DNA of 64,000 bases from Platanthera guangdongensis (taxonomy: Eukaryota > Streptophyta > Magnoliopsida > Asparagales > Orchidaceae). How positions within the stretch are numbered: the first letter of the stretch is position 1; the number at the start of each line of letters is the position of its first letter. The stretch lies in the NCBI GenBank assembly GCA_039583875.1, contig CM077159.1:105673295-105737294 (forward strand), read 5' to 3'. Shown here one piece after another: positions 9,945 through 21,693 of this stretch. The notes under the pieces are model-generated. The model made no database searches and was not told where the DNA came from. It saw only the letters and a list, made by a program, of their open reading frames with translations. A program made the translations under genes and the position numbers.

Positions 9945-11468
9945 TGAAAGAGCAGGTTAGACCTGATATACTCTAGAGGGGGGTGAATAGAGTATGGTGC
10001 TTGCTAAAAATGTTTTACAACAGTTGTTGTATTCCTAAGTGAACATGGAAGCAAATGAAATAAAGTAAACACAACAACTATCTAAACAAAAAGCAATCAC
10101 AAACCACAGCCAGAAAACAAAAAAAAGTAAGCAACCAGATGACACAAGGAGCTATAGTGGTTCCCCAATCAATCTGGGTACATCCACTCTTCTACTACCC
10201 TAGGTAGGAATCCACTGTAGGATAAGTTGATCAGGTGTCCTGGGCACCAATGAGCTTTTGATAAGGTGCTCAAAAACCAAACCAGATTTTTTGATCAGGT
10301 GTCTTGCCACCACAGAGTTTTGACAAGGTATTAGAAACCAACACAAACTTTTGAAGGGAGTTTGATAAACCCTTTACATCAGAGATAGAGAGAGGGGAAT
10401 GAGATGAACTTCTCTGTCAACAATCAGAGAGAAGATAGTGGATGTTGTCAAAGCTCCCCCTGAGATCTTGAGTTGTTCAGGAAGTGAAGCTTTGCACTAG
10501 GGTGATAGGCCTTCAGAAAATTTGATCTCCAGCAAAAGATGATTTCAGAAGCAGCTGAAATGTGTGTTCTCTGGAGTCTTGAATGATGATGGTCTTTGAA
10601 CACTGGAATCAAAAGAGATCTGAAAATTTCAGTATGTTGATCTCCTTTTGTGATGTGTGTTCTTGTATGAGTTCTAAGACTGTGAATATCTGCAGCTCTT
10701 TTTCTTGTTGTTATTCACTTGTTGATGATGTTCTTCTGTGTTATTCTATTTCAACAGAATATGAATATCTCTTTTATTCCTTAGATCTGAATGAATATTT
10801 CTCTGTCCAAGATAGCCGTTAGCCTGTCATAAATGACTTCCTTAACTGCATTTTGTCTTCTAGAGGAAAGTCCAATAAATACATTCCTTTGGAAATCCCT
10901 TAAAACTTGCTCCAGATTAATTGAAACAGCTACAAGATCCTTGACATAAATGCTGAGAATAATTCCATAACTGTCTGAATTTGAATCTTGAAAAATGTCT
11001 ATCTCTCCAGAAAAACGTCGAACTGAGCTCCACTATCATTGAACTGAGCTCAGAGACTGGACTTAGACTGAAACAGAGATCGTCGATCTGAGATCAACTA
11101 TCGTCGAACTGAGCTTAGAGATAGAGAAACAAACTGGAGACAAGAACGTCGATCTGAGCTTGAAGATCGTCGAATGGAGTTCGACGACTTGTTGAATTTG
11201 AGCTCAGAGATCGTCGAAGGAAGTTCGGCGATTTGTCGAAGTGAGCTCAGCGATCGTCGAATGGAGTTCGACGATTCGTCATACTGAGCTCGACGAAATG
11301 ACTTGGTCTCCTGAACTGAAATATCTGGTCTTGAGGGCAGCTTTCAACCTAAATACTAACCCTTAGACTCAATTCTAATTGACCTTTAGATCTATACAAG
11401 GAGGTCAAAACAGATTTCCTAAAAGACATAGTGATCCTTGCCCAAATCAGTAATAAGGTGTTCTAATA
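9945..11468 (-). repeat. copia-B LTR (left copy)
   Basis: On the plus strand it starts TGAAAGAGCAGG and ends GTTCTAATA; on the element strand TGTTGG-like start and ...CTCTTTCA end. Matches 19393-20921 and, more distantly, 56204-57825. It is followed by Athila-like DNA where copia internal DNA is expected. Confidence 0.85.
11005..11300 (-). repeat. TCGTCGAA/TTCGACGA palindrome array in copia-B U3 (left LTR)
   Basis: Tight cluster of 'gtcgaNNtgagctc' words and palindromes. The best is ATCGTCGAA-TGGAG-TTCGACGAT at 11253-11275 (9-bp perfect arms). In the right LTR the array is at 20456-20752 with perfect examples at 20662-20684 and 20705-20727. Confidence 0.85.
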
Positions 11469-11966
11469 GAAACCTTGCTAGGCAAGGATTTATTTTGTGG
11501 TGAGATGAGTGAGGACCAGGCCTCCTCCTCCTCCTACTTCCTATTTCCTCTGCCTGCGAGGAGCAGGTATGATTATTTAGGTAGAGGGATAATTGCTCTA
11601 TCTCCGTATCGGTACTTGCTACCGCAACGGATATTAGGCCAGTTACCTGTGCACTTTTTATTTCATAGGCCCATTAGCTAGAACTGTTTAGAATTTAATA
11701 AGTTGTGCTGGGATGACAATAACCTCAGTACTTATCTTTCATTTTCTGCATTTTGTATTTCATGTCTAGTTAGTTTTAGCATTTCGTTTTGTATATTTTT
11801 CTTTTGTTTTTGCGGAGCTCAACCCTGCAGGTATTCTTGGCAAATTGCATTGGCGGGGTTGTGATTCTTCGTATGGCGGGCCTGCTTCAGGTTTCCACGC
11901 GCCTTCTAGTATGCTCACTAGCTGAGCATTGGGTAACCTCTTCCCTTAGCTCTTTTTGAGTTTAAT
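11469..11966 (+). repeat. Duplicated Athila-like flank
   Basis: Near-copy of 20922-21420, starting GAAACCTTGCTAGG and including the same C-terminal ORF piece (11475-11681, ending HFLFHRPIS). Ends inside 'gtttaat', where the sequence jumps to copia-B internal DNA. Confidence 0.85.
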
Positions 11967-12132
11967 GTATATAAGAGCTTATCAAGCTGTGGTCACATCT
12001 GGAAATAGGCACAATGGCCTTAGTAATATCTTCAGAATGCTGGACTGGAAGGTAGTTGAAGTACAATGAATCAAAAACTGACAACAGTGACCTGAGGTCC
12101 ACTGTGATGAATGCAACAGATGCAACTGGAGC

Positions 12133-13636
12133 TTAAAATGAAGATACTACATCAGGCAATATTTCAACTTCATAAGGCATCTCCCCCTGCCTGGCTTTAG
12201 TGAGAACTGGATCAAGGCACCCATAAGAAGGGATTGCCTGAGAAGGAAGAAAAGAAGAAAGCCTGGCAGACAGTTCCTGAACTATTTTTAGAAGGGGAGC
12301 CAAAGAGGTCTCCAGCAAGAGGGGTAGCCTTGGAGCTATCAGCGCATATAACCTGTCTGCAAGGGCTGGAAGATCTACTTGCTCAAGAGGGACTTGAGTA
12401 GAGGTAGGGATGGATGAGGTAGAAATGAAGGTTGGAGTAGCAGGAGATGTTGGTGGAGAACCTGTGGATTGTGGAAATGATGGTTGGGAAATTGGAATTG
12501 TGGAGATGGAAGAGAGTGGAATGGAAATGGATGGTGTGAAGGATGGTTGAGCAATTATGTCCTGAATGAGTTGTTGATAAGAGGTGGATGAGGATGGTGG
12601 CTCAGGAGGGGATGAAGGAGAATCATCCATATAGGAATCATCTATAAGAGTGAAAGATGGAATATGAGAGGATGAGTCAATATCTAGGTGTGGGTAGTGA
12701 TGTAGAGGATGAAAGATTTCTTCAGTGAGTGGTGGAGTTGGAGAAGGAATTGAAGTTGGAGATGAGGTGGAAATTATGATGGTGGATGTGACTGTGGTAG
12801 ATGAAATAGGAGGTGGAGGAGGAGGAGGAGAAGAAGCAGGCAAGTCTTCTGCAGGTGCAGAAACCTGAGAGGAAGAGACTGAAGTAGTCCTTATGCCTGA
12901 AGTAGAAATTGCAGAGGGCCTGCTGGGCTTGACAATCTGCCTATCCTATTTTCCAAATCGGGCACAAGCAGTGCAGGGCAGGGCATCTGGAAACAAGCAG
13001 TGCAGGGCATCTGTGGTGAAGGAACAACCCTAAAATTCTTCCAAAATTAGCAAAGTTCTTGTTAATATTTTTCTTAAGCAAATCAAAGAAAACTTCTCCG
13101 CAGTTGAGTTGTTTCTTGTCCACTAGGGCACCCATCAGACAGAGCTGGTACCTAGATATGGTGTCATGAGCTGAGTGTTTTGCCAACAACACTTTTCCAA
13201 CAACATCAGCCAGAAATATGTACTCAACAGACAGATTTTTCTTAAGCAATTTGGTAGGGTTTGCTTCTGAGTGTCCCATCCTTTCAAGCATATTAGAAAA
13301 TTCCTCTCCAGAAAGCTCAACAGAATCTTCTCCAGATTTTAATTGAAAAACCTCTGTCAAGGCAGCAGGTGTTGGAGATACCTGGGTTCCTGAGATGCTT
13401 CCAACCACTATATTCTGATCCAGGTTATGAGAAGTATACACCCATTCCTTTATCTCATCTGCAGCTAATTTGATCCTTATAGTCATGATGGTAACTAGCT
13501 GTTGTTCTTTGAAAAGTTCCACAATGCCCTTAAAGATTTGATCGCTGTTGTTGAAGGAATCCATGTCGATATCAAATCCATCATCAAATTTCATTGCGGC
13601 CAAGATGGCGACTGAAACTGCCATTGATTCCTGCAA
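12133..13636 (-). pseudogene. copia-B extra ORF after pol (envelope-like position)
   Basis: Two open pieces, 13636-12941 and 12843-12133, separated by a frameshift within a short duplication near 12950-13010. The N-terminal piece begins near MAVSVAILAAMKFDDGFD and includes ALTEVFQLKSGEDSVELSG and ISRYQLCLMGALVDK, closely matching the copia-C ORF. The second piece is a mucin-like stretch of Pro/Ser/Thr/Ile, then a leucine-rich amphipathic segment (ALADRLYALIAPRLPLLLET). This order (globular, proline-rich, helical) is like the extra ORF reported downstream of pol in Sireviruses, but no fusion function can be claimed. No clear signal peptide or transmembrane segment was seen. The C-terminal part present in copia-C (58111-59268) is lost here at the 11966 break. 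Confidence 0.6.
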
Positions 13637-13639
13637 AAA

Positions 13640-14085
13640 TGAACAAACAAACGACCAAGTGTAGAGAAGTTTGGAGGGAAAGAGAAAATTTGCAGAGATT
13701 ATGATAGCGCAAAGGGAGAATGACGGCCGAAAAAAATGATTTTTATATTAGGGTTTGACGCAGAAAAGGAAAGATCGTTGAACTCTGTTCGATGATCTGG
13801 GCTTCTAAAGGAAACTGAAAGGTCATCAACATCATCGATCTCCGTTCGACGATATTGGAGAGCGTCGAGTTCCGTTCGACGATCGCTGACCTGAAGAAAG
13901 ATAGTTTAGCACTATCTGAGAAGCGCTCAACTCTGGTCGACGATTTCGGAAGTCGTCGATATCCGTTCGACGATCTGGGGGAAAATCGTCGAGCGTAGTT
14001 CAGAGACCAGAAACACTCTATACACTAGAAAAACACTTTTATTTGCCTAGTCTTGGTCATTTTTATAATTTTAAAATCTTGGATC
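13640..14085 (-). repeat. copia-B spacer between pol and extra ORF, with palindrome array
   Basis: Non-coding. From 13761 to 14005 it carries several TCGTCGAAC-GGA-like palindromes, for example around 13860-13885 (minus strand TCGTCGAACGGAACTCGACG). These are the same words as in U3 and in gag. Confidence 0.75.
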
Positions 14086-17000
14086 TTATTTTAGACTTCC
14101 TCCATCTAAAAGTCCTAACTGATTCAGGAAGAATGTATGTTTCTTTTCATCCAAGGGTTTGGTGAAAATATCTCCCCTTTGCAAATCAGTTGGGATATAT
14201 TTAAGTTCAATTTTATTTTTCTCAACATTATCCCTTAGAAAGTGATGCCTGATTTCTATGTGTTTTGTCCTACTATGGAGGACTGGATTTTGTGCTATGG
14301 AAATAACACTAGTATTATCACAAAATATTTTAGACTTTTCTAAGTTGTAGCCATAGTGTAGGAGTTGGTTTTGAATCCACAAGATTTGTGAACAACAACT
14401 ACCTGCAGCCATATATTCAGCTTCAGCAGTTGAAGTTGACACAGATGTTTGTTTCTTGCAAAACCAGGAGACAAGTTTATCACCAAGAAACTGACAAGTT
14501 CCACTGGTGCTTTTCCTGTCTATTCTGCATCCAGCATAATCAGCATCTGAAAATCCAGTTAAGTCAAATGCTGAATCTTTTGGATACCAGAGAGCTAGAT
14601 TTGGATAACTTTTTATATACCTAAGAATCCTTTTTACTAAGGTTAGGTGTGACTCTCTAGGGCTCACTTGGAATCTAGCACATATGCATGTAGCAAATAT
14701 TATGTCAGGTCTACTAGCTGTAAGGTACAATAAAGAGCCAATCATTGCTCTATATGTTGTCAGATCAACAGGTTTCCCATGTTCATCATCATCTAATACA
14801 GTTTTGGTAGGCATAGGTGTTTTCATACATGATGCTTCAAACATACCAAATATCTTAACCAATTCTTTTGCATACTTGGTTTGAGAAATAAATATGTCTT
14901 CAGCATGTTGTTTGATTTGCAATCCTAGAAAGAAGGATAGCTCACACATGCTACTCATTTCAAATTTAGAATGCATTAGGTTGGAAAACCTTCTGCACAA
15001 ATTTGAATCAGTAAAACCAAATATAATATCATCTACATAGATTTATACTAGTAGGGTATGGGACTTATGAGTTCTAATAAAAAGAGTTTGGTATACTCTA
15101 CCCCTTATAAACTCATTTTTCAGAAGAAAGCATGCTAGGGTCTCATACCATGCTCTAGGAGCTTGCTTTAGACCATATAATGCTTTATGCAATTTGAAAA
15201 CATAATTAGGATGAGTTGAAGAGATAAAACCTGGGGGTTGTCTGAAATAGACTTCTTCTTTGATATCTCCATTGAGAAAGGCACTCTTTACATCCATCTG
15301 GTATACTTTGAATCCTTTGTGTGCTGCATATGCTAAGAAGATTCTTATGGCCTCTAACCTTGCAAATGGTGAAAAGGTCTGGTCGTAATTTATCCATTCT
15401 TCTTGAGAGTAACCTTGAGCAACTAGCCTTGCCTTGTTCCTTATAATGACTCCTTGATCATCCAATTTATTTCTGAACACCCACTTTGTTCCAACAATGG
15501 AGTGATCCTTTGGCCTTGGTACTAGTTCACAATCTTTGTTCCTTTCAAATTGATGCAACTCTTCTTGCATTGCAATGATCCAGTGTGGATCTTGCTCTGC
15601 ATCTTGAATGGATTGAGGTTCAATTTGAGAAAGGAAGCAAGTGTGCATCAGGTTTTGGTTGACCTGATTTCTGGTTTGCACACCAGCTGAGATGTGTCCA
15701 ATCACTTGGAAGATTGGATGGTCTCTTGATGTTACTAAATCAACAGGAGATGTTGATTGTTCACCAACCTGTGTTGTTGTTTCCTCTGGTGGTACAACAA
15801 CTGGCTCTTCAAGAAGTTTCACTTCAAGATGTTGAATGTCTTCTTCATCTTCACTGCTTTCCTCTTTTTGAATAATTTGTAACCTGTCCAAGTCTTCAGC
15901 AAGAGAGTGTACCTGCAAAGGTTCTATGGTAGAAGTATTCTTCTCCTTGAAAGACATGTTAGATTCATCAAAAGATATATGAACAGATTCTTCAATTTTG
16001 AGAGTTTATTTATTATATACCATATAAGCTTTACTGATTATGGAGTATCCCAGAAACACTCCTTCATCAGCTTTAGCTCGAAATTTTGCTAAGAATTTTT
16101 GTCATTATTGTGAATGTAACAAATACAACCAAAAATTTTAAAGTAATCTACTTTAGGTTTCTTCCCTTTGAGTAATTCATAGGGAGTCTTGCCCTTCAGT
16201 TTATGTATTAAACTTCTATTCAACACATAGTTGGAGGTGTTCACTGCCTCTGCCCAAAAGGATAGAGGAAGGTGAGCATCTGACAATAATGTAGTGGCAG
16301 ATTCAATAAGGATTCTATTTTTCCTTTCAGCTACCGCATTTTGTTGAGGAGTTCTAGGAGCTGAGAAAGTGTGTCTGATCCTTTAACTCTGACAGAACTC
16401 TTGCATAAGAAGAGAAACAAACTCTGTCCCATGATCACTTCTGATCAGGGCAATGTGAGTATTGAACTCAATCTGTATGTATTTGAGAAACTCTGTCAAA
16501 CACTTAAAGTTATCAGACTTCTTCCTCAGAAAGAACACCCATGTGAATCTAGAGAAGTCATCTACAACCACTAAAGTATAAGTTTTCCCTCCTAAGCTTT
16601 GTACTGTAATGGGTCCAAAAAGATCCATGTATAACAGATACAAAATCCTAGGTGAATCATTCTTATTAAGTGACTTGAAACTATGTTTGGTTTGCTTGCC
16701 TAATTGACAAGCTCTGCAGAGTCCTTCCTTCTTGTAGGGGCCAGAAGGTAGCCCTTTAACAAGGTTGTGCTTGGATAACCTAGCAATGGTTCTAAGGTTT
16801 ATATGTCCTAATCTCTTATGCCACAATTCATTAGGTCTACTAATAGAGTTAAACAAGCAAATATCTACTTTAGTTGAAAGAAAGTCTACTAAATAGATGT
16901 TACATTTCCTTTTACCTGTCAACACAGTTGTGTTGTCCTCTCATTTGATCTTGTATAAGGATTTGCTGAAAGTCACTTAGTAGCCTTCATCACATAGTTG

Positions 17001-17237
17001 ACTGATGCTGATCAAGTTGTGCTTCAGTCCTTCCACATAGGCTACTTTCTTGAATGTGACTGTGTCAATCTGAACTGCACCATATCCTTTTATTAGTCCA
17101 AAGTTTGAATCACCAAATATTACTTTGGGTCCAAGCTTGGCTTTGAAGGATGTGAATTTATCCTTGTTTCCTGTCATGTGCTTTGAGCACCCACTATCCA
17201 GATACCATTGCTGGTTTGATGTTGGATAGGTCTTCAC
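14086..17237 (-). pseudogene. copia-B pol: protease, integrase, RT, RNase H
   Basis: Order on the minus strand: protease WYLDSGCSKHMTG (17237-16977); zinc-binding and integrase part with HKRLGH, CRACQLGKQTKHSF, MDLFGPITVQ and IRSDHGTEF (16925-16383); integrase end LPLSFWAEAVNTSNYVLNRS (16286-16089); linker and RT start [29 protein letters not shown] (15957-15043); RT end, RNase H and EDIFTKPLDEKK (15000-14086). Breaks: stop at 16383-16385 (GAA to TAA), one-base deletion near 16088, stop near 16005-16008 (TCA to TAA), and stop at 15043-15045 (CAA to TAA) just before YVDD. Compared with copia-C, most changes are single substitutions. Confidence 0.9.
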
Positions 17238-17369
17238 CTACACATAAAACAATTTATTTATTTTTGACCCAGTTCACCTTGGGCCTAGGTTGATAACCTT
17301 TGAATTCAGAAATAAAAGACATCCCTGGTTGACTCTTATAACCTTCAGGATGATATCTCCTTGGAGGTA

Positions 17370-19259
17370 TTATCCACTCAGTATAAGGGTTAAATCTTTG
17401 GGATGAAGGCCCCTAGTTTTGGAATTTGATTTACCTTTGAAAAAGTTTTCAAATCTCTGATCTCTGCTCGACGATCGCTGAGCTGAGTTCGACGATCTTG
17501 GGTCAGCTCGTCGAGCTCCGTTCGGAGATCGACTGTGGCAGAGTTCAAGGTTTATAGATCGTCGACCTGAGTTCGACGATTTAGCCTGAGATCGTTGATA
17601 TGCATTCGACGATCGTCTAGCTCCGTTCGACGATTTCTGTTGAACTCTTATTTTCTTGGGTAAGTCAGAATTCTTCCTAACTACCTCTACAACTCTCTTA
17701 CCTTTATCAGAGATAAATTTAATTGGGGTTGTTAGTACTATAGGTTGGCTGGATGAAGCACCCAAGCCCAGTGTACTATTGAATCTTGAGTTCACTGTGC
17801 TTGTGATGTCCATTAGCTTGATACTTCTCCCATTGAGGGATTCTTCAAGCTTCTTGGCCTCTGATAGTTCATTTTTCAGTGAAGCTATCTGCTCCCTAAA
17901 GCATTCCAACTCCTCAGAGAGTTTGAGGTTTTCTGATTTTAAAGTACTGTATTCAGATAATTGATTTCTGAGAGAAATGATTTCCTTCTCAGATTTTAAT
18001 AAATCTAAACATAGTGCTTTAAACTCACACTTGAAGTCCTCAGAATTAAAATCAAAAGAACTTATTACCTGGTCCTCTTCAGATTATGTCTCTGATTTTG
18101 ACTCTTCTGCATCAGAATTTTGTTGTGAGGCATTGAAAGCCATCATGCAAAATTCTTTTTCTTCAGCATCATCTTCATCATCACTTGAGCTGGATGAAGC
18201 TTCTAATTCTTCTTCTGTCTCACTCCAAGTTTCAGCAACAAATCCCTTCCTTGTATGCTTGTTCTTGCTGGAGGAGGGTTTGCCATTGTTGTTCTTCTTG
18301 AAGTCCTTTTCTTTTCTACTTTCTTTCCTGGCCTTTTTGTCCTTGTTTTTATTTTCTGGACAGTCAGGCATAATGTGGCCTAGTTTCCTGCAACCAAAGC
18401 AAATAATTTCTTTGTTATTTGATTTGCCATACCTTGGCTTGTCATGCTCTCTGCATGATCTTTTCCTGAAATCCTTCCTGGCCATTTTGTAAAACCTTTT
18501 GGCCAGAAGGCTTAGCAGCTCTTCATTGGGGACCTTGTCTTCAGGCTGATCTTCAGTGGCTTTGAAAGCTATTGATTTCTCCTTTCTTATAGCTGGTGAG
18601 GCAGCCTTCTGCTCTTCTTCTCTATTCTTGATGAGCAGCTCATAAGACTTGAGCTTGCCCAAGAGAGCTTCAGTTATGATCTCATTTAGGCTTCTGGTAT
18701 CCTTGATTGGCCAGATCCTTGAGTTCCAAGTGCTTGGGAAGCACATTAGGATTTTATCATTGAGCTCAGTCAATGAGATCTCCTTATCCAAAGTTTTCAG
18801 CTCATTGACTATGAGACTGAGTCTATTATACATGTCTGCTACTGACTCAGCTTCTCCTTTCTTGAAATTCTCATACTGGGTTATGAGATGAGATCTTCTA
18901 TCTTTTCTTTCATCAGCAGATCCTGAGACTATCTCAGATAACTTGTCCTAGATGTCCTTTGCTGAGTTGCATTCAGCTACCTTTTGGAATATCTCATCAG
19001 ACATAGTCTGTGCTAGAATGTTCATAGCTTTTGCATCAGCCAATTTCCATTTCTTTATTTCTGTATCTATTCCTGAAGGAGGTGGAACGGTACTTGTGCT
19101 TGTATTCTCTGGAGGTCTTGGATACAATGTCAAAACAGAATTGAAAATGTCCTCATCAATAGAGTTCATGTACAGTCTAATCCTTGCCTTCCAAAGTGCA
19201 AACTTAGATAGATTGCACACTGGAGGTCTGGTGCTAGCATAATCTTTGTTTTGGGCCAT
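17370..19259 (-). pseudogene. copia-B gag
   Basis: ATG at 19259 (MAQNKDYASTRPPVCNLSKF). The retrotransposon gag domain runs through DERKDRRSHL and a zinc knuckle CFGCRKLGHIMPDC (about 18400-18360). An acidic Ser/Glu tract (18240-18130), a coiled coil (18050-17830, with SLKNELSEAKKLEESL) and a basic tail with repeated SSN-x-x-RR motifs follow. Stops: TAG at 18948-18950 (a Trp codon in the copia-Z relative) and another near 18084. The tail is encoded by the palindrome array at 17450-17660. Gag forms the capsid and packages element RNA. Confidence 0.85.
17450..17660 (-). repeat. Palindrome array inside gag coding sequence
   Basis: At least six TCGTCGAAC/TCGACGA-type words in 210 bp. In the gag frame they encode repeats such as SSNGARR, SSNSGRR and SPNGARR. 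The unit near 17615-17635 differs from the U3 palindrome at only about three positions. Confidence 0.8.
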
Positions 19260-19378
19260 GTTTTGTGAAGAAATAATTCTAATAACAAAATCAAAATAAG
19301 CAGATCTAACTAGAGGGATCTTTGGGTTCAGGTGTTAGCTTGTACAACCACTAAGATGTGGTATTTTTAACCAACCTC

Positions 19379-19390
19379 GCTCTAATACCA
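19379..19390 (-). other. copia-B primer binding site
   Basis: Minus strand TGGTATTAGAGC, two bases after the LTR end. One mismatch to the initiator-Met tRNA type TGGTATCAGAGC. Confidence 0.85.
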
Positions 19391-19392
19391 AT

Positions 19393-20921
19393 TGAAAGAG
19401 CAGGTTAGATCTGATATACTCTAAAGGGTGGGGGGTGAATAGAGTGTGGTGCTTGCTAAAAACTTTTTACAACAGTTGTTGTATTCTTAAGTGAATAGGG
19501 AAGCAAATGAAATAAAGTAAACACAGCAACTATTTAAACAAAAAGCAATCACAAATCACAGCCAGAAAACAAAAGAAAGTAAGCAACCAGATGACACAAA
19601 GAGCTATAGTGGTTCCCCAATCAATCTGGTGACATCCACTCTTCTACCACCCTAGGTAGGAATCCACTGCAGGATGAGTTGATCAGGTGTCCTGGGAACC
19701 AATGAGGTTTTGATAAGGTGCTCAAAAACTAAACTAGATTTTTTGATCTGGTGTCTTGCCATCACTGAGTTTTGACAAGGCCTCAGAAACTAACACAAAC
19801 GTTTGAAGGGAGTTTGATAAACCCTTTACAATAGAGATAGAGAGAGAGGGATGAGATGATCTTCTCTGTCAACAATCAGAGAGAAGAGAGTGGATGTTGT
19901 CAAACCTCCCCCTGAGATCTTGAGTTGTTCAAGAAGTGAAGCTTTGCAGTAGGGTGATAGGCCTTCAGAAAATTTGATCTCCAGCAAAAGATGATTTCAG
20001 CAGCAGCTGAAATGTGTGTTGTCTAGAGTCTTGAATGATGATGGCCTTTGAACACTAGAATCAAATGGGATCTGAAAATTTCATTATGTTGATCTCCTTT
20101 TGTGATGTGTGTTCTTGTATGAGTTCTAAGACCGTGAATATCTGCAGCTCTTTTTCTTGTTGTTATTCACTTGTTGATGATGTTCTTCTGTGTTATTCTA
20201 TTCAAGCAGAATATGAATATCACTTTTATTCCTTAGATCTGAAAGAATATTTCTCTGTCCAAGATAGCTGTTAGCCTGTCATAAATGACTTCCTTAACTG
20301 CATTTTGTCTTCTGAAGGAAAGTTCAATAAAAACATTCCTTTGAAAATCACTTGAAACTTTCTCCAGATTAATTGAAATAGCTACAAGATCCTTGACATA
20401 AATGCTGAGAATAATTCCATAACTGTCTGGATTTGAATCTTGAAAAATGTCTATCTCTCCAGAAAAATGTCAAACTGAGCTCCACTATCGTTGAACTGAG
20501 CTCAGAGACTGGACTTAGACTGAAACAGAGATCGTTGATCTGAGCTCAACTATCGTCGAACTGAGCTCAGAGATAGAGAAACAAAGTGGAGACAAGAACG
20601 TCGATCTGAGCTCGAAGATCGTCGAATGGAGTTCGACGACTTATTGAAGTTGAGATCAGAGATCGTCGAATGGAGTTCGACGATTCGTCGAAGTGAGCTC
20701 AGCGATCGTCGAATGGAGTTCGACGATTCATCGTACTGAGCTCGACGAAATGACTTGGTCTCCTGAACTGAAATATCTGGTCTTGAGGGCAGCTTTCAAA
20801 CCTAAATACTAACCCTTAGACTCAATTCTAATTGACCTTTAGATCTATACAAGGAGGTCAAAACAGATTTCCTAAAAGACATAGTGATCCTTTCCCAAAT
20901 CAGTAATAGGGTATTCCAACA
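19393..20921 (-). repeat. copia-B 5' LTR
   Basis: 1529 bp, next to the PBS. U3 palindrome array at 20456-20752. Its right flank GAAAC is the target duplication. Confidence 0.9.
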
Positions 20922-21134
20922 GAAACCTTGCTAGGCAAGGATTTATTTTGTGGTGAGATGAGTGACGACCAGGCCTCCTCCTCATCGTACTTCCTATTTC
21001 CTTTGTCTGCGAGGAGCGGGTATGATTATTTAGGTAGAGGGATAATTGCTCTATCTCTGTATCGGTACTTGCTACCGCAACGGATATTAAGCCAGTTAGC
21101 TGTGCACTTTTTATTTCATAGGCCCATTAGCTAG
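20922..21134 (+). pseudogene. Zinc-knuckle ORF of the Athila-like element, 3' part
   Basis: Continues the 8911-9944 frame across copia-B. It runs LLGKDLFCGEMSDDQ, a Ser/aromatic stretch and ends HFLFHRPIS-stop. No known domain. A second copy lies at 11475-11681 in the duplicated flank. Confidence 0.6.
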
Positions 21135-21693
21135 AACTGTTTAGAATTTAATAAGTCGTGCTGGGATGACAATAACCCCAGTACTTATCTTTCATTTTCT
21201 GCATTTTGTTTTTCATGTCTAGTTAGTTTTAGCATTTCTTTTTGTATATTTTTCTTTTGTTTTTGCAGAGCTCACCCGTGTAGGTATTCTTGGCAAATTG
21301 CATTGGCGGGGTTGTGATTCTTCGTATGGCGGGCCTGCTTCAGGTTTCCACGCGCCTTCTGGTATGCTCACTAGCTGAGCATTGGGTAACCTCTTCCCTT
21401 AGCTCTTTTTTAGTTTAATTTCTATATCATCTGCTGTGTAGTTTAGTTTAAGTCTGGGGGAGAGATTTGTTACCTTTTGCACGCACACATTTCTTGTACA
21501 TACTGGAAGCCTTTATTGTTTTATTTTGATTAGTTCATTACATCAGACACCACTGCACCCATATGAGCGTGTGCTTAGCTTTTTGCGTGCTGCGAGTTAA
21601 ACTCGTTTCTTTTGTATGATTTGGGAAAATTATGGTGCTGACATAGGATTGTGAAATGTTGACCTTGCTGTGCTCCTAGTCAAGTGCTCTCGT
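21135..21693 (+). other. Athila-like non-coding 3' region, first part
   Basis: No coding signal. A polypurine-like 'gtttaagtctgggggagag' lies at 21446-21464, matching the element's true PPT. Interrupted at 21693 by copia-M. Confidence 0.6.

Larger units (their letters stand above)
9945..20921 (-). mobile_element. copia-B: Sirevirus-like Ty1/copia element, rearranged
   Basis: Minus-strand element inside the Athila-like ORF. Outer flanks GAAAT (9940-9944) and GAAAC (20922-20926) form a 5-bp target duplication with one mismatch. Element order, right to left: 5' LTR (19393-20921), PBS (19379-19390), gag (19259-17370), protease-integrase-RT-RNase H (17237-14086), spacer (14085-13640), extra ORF (13636-12133). 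The expected 3' end with PPT is missing. Instead a copy of 0.5 kb of Athila-like flank (11469-11966) and a second LTR (9945-11468) follow. copia-C, which keeps its PPT, shows what was lost (its 57826-59268). In about the first 420 aligned positions the two LTRs differ at roughly 25-30 sites by eye, so it is older than copia-M. Confidence 0.85.

Noticed and set aside
16371..16574. Plus-strand ORFs opposite copia pol genes (also 63729-63932, 14388-14884)
   Set aside because: Antisense shadows of conserved integrase/RT coding sequence.
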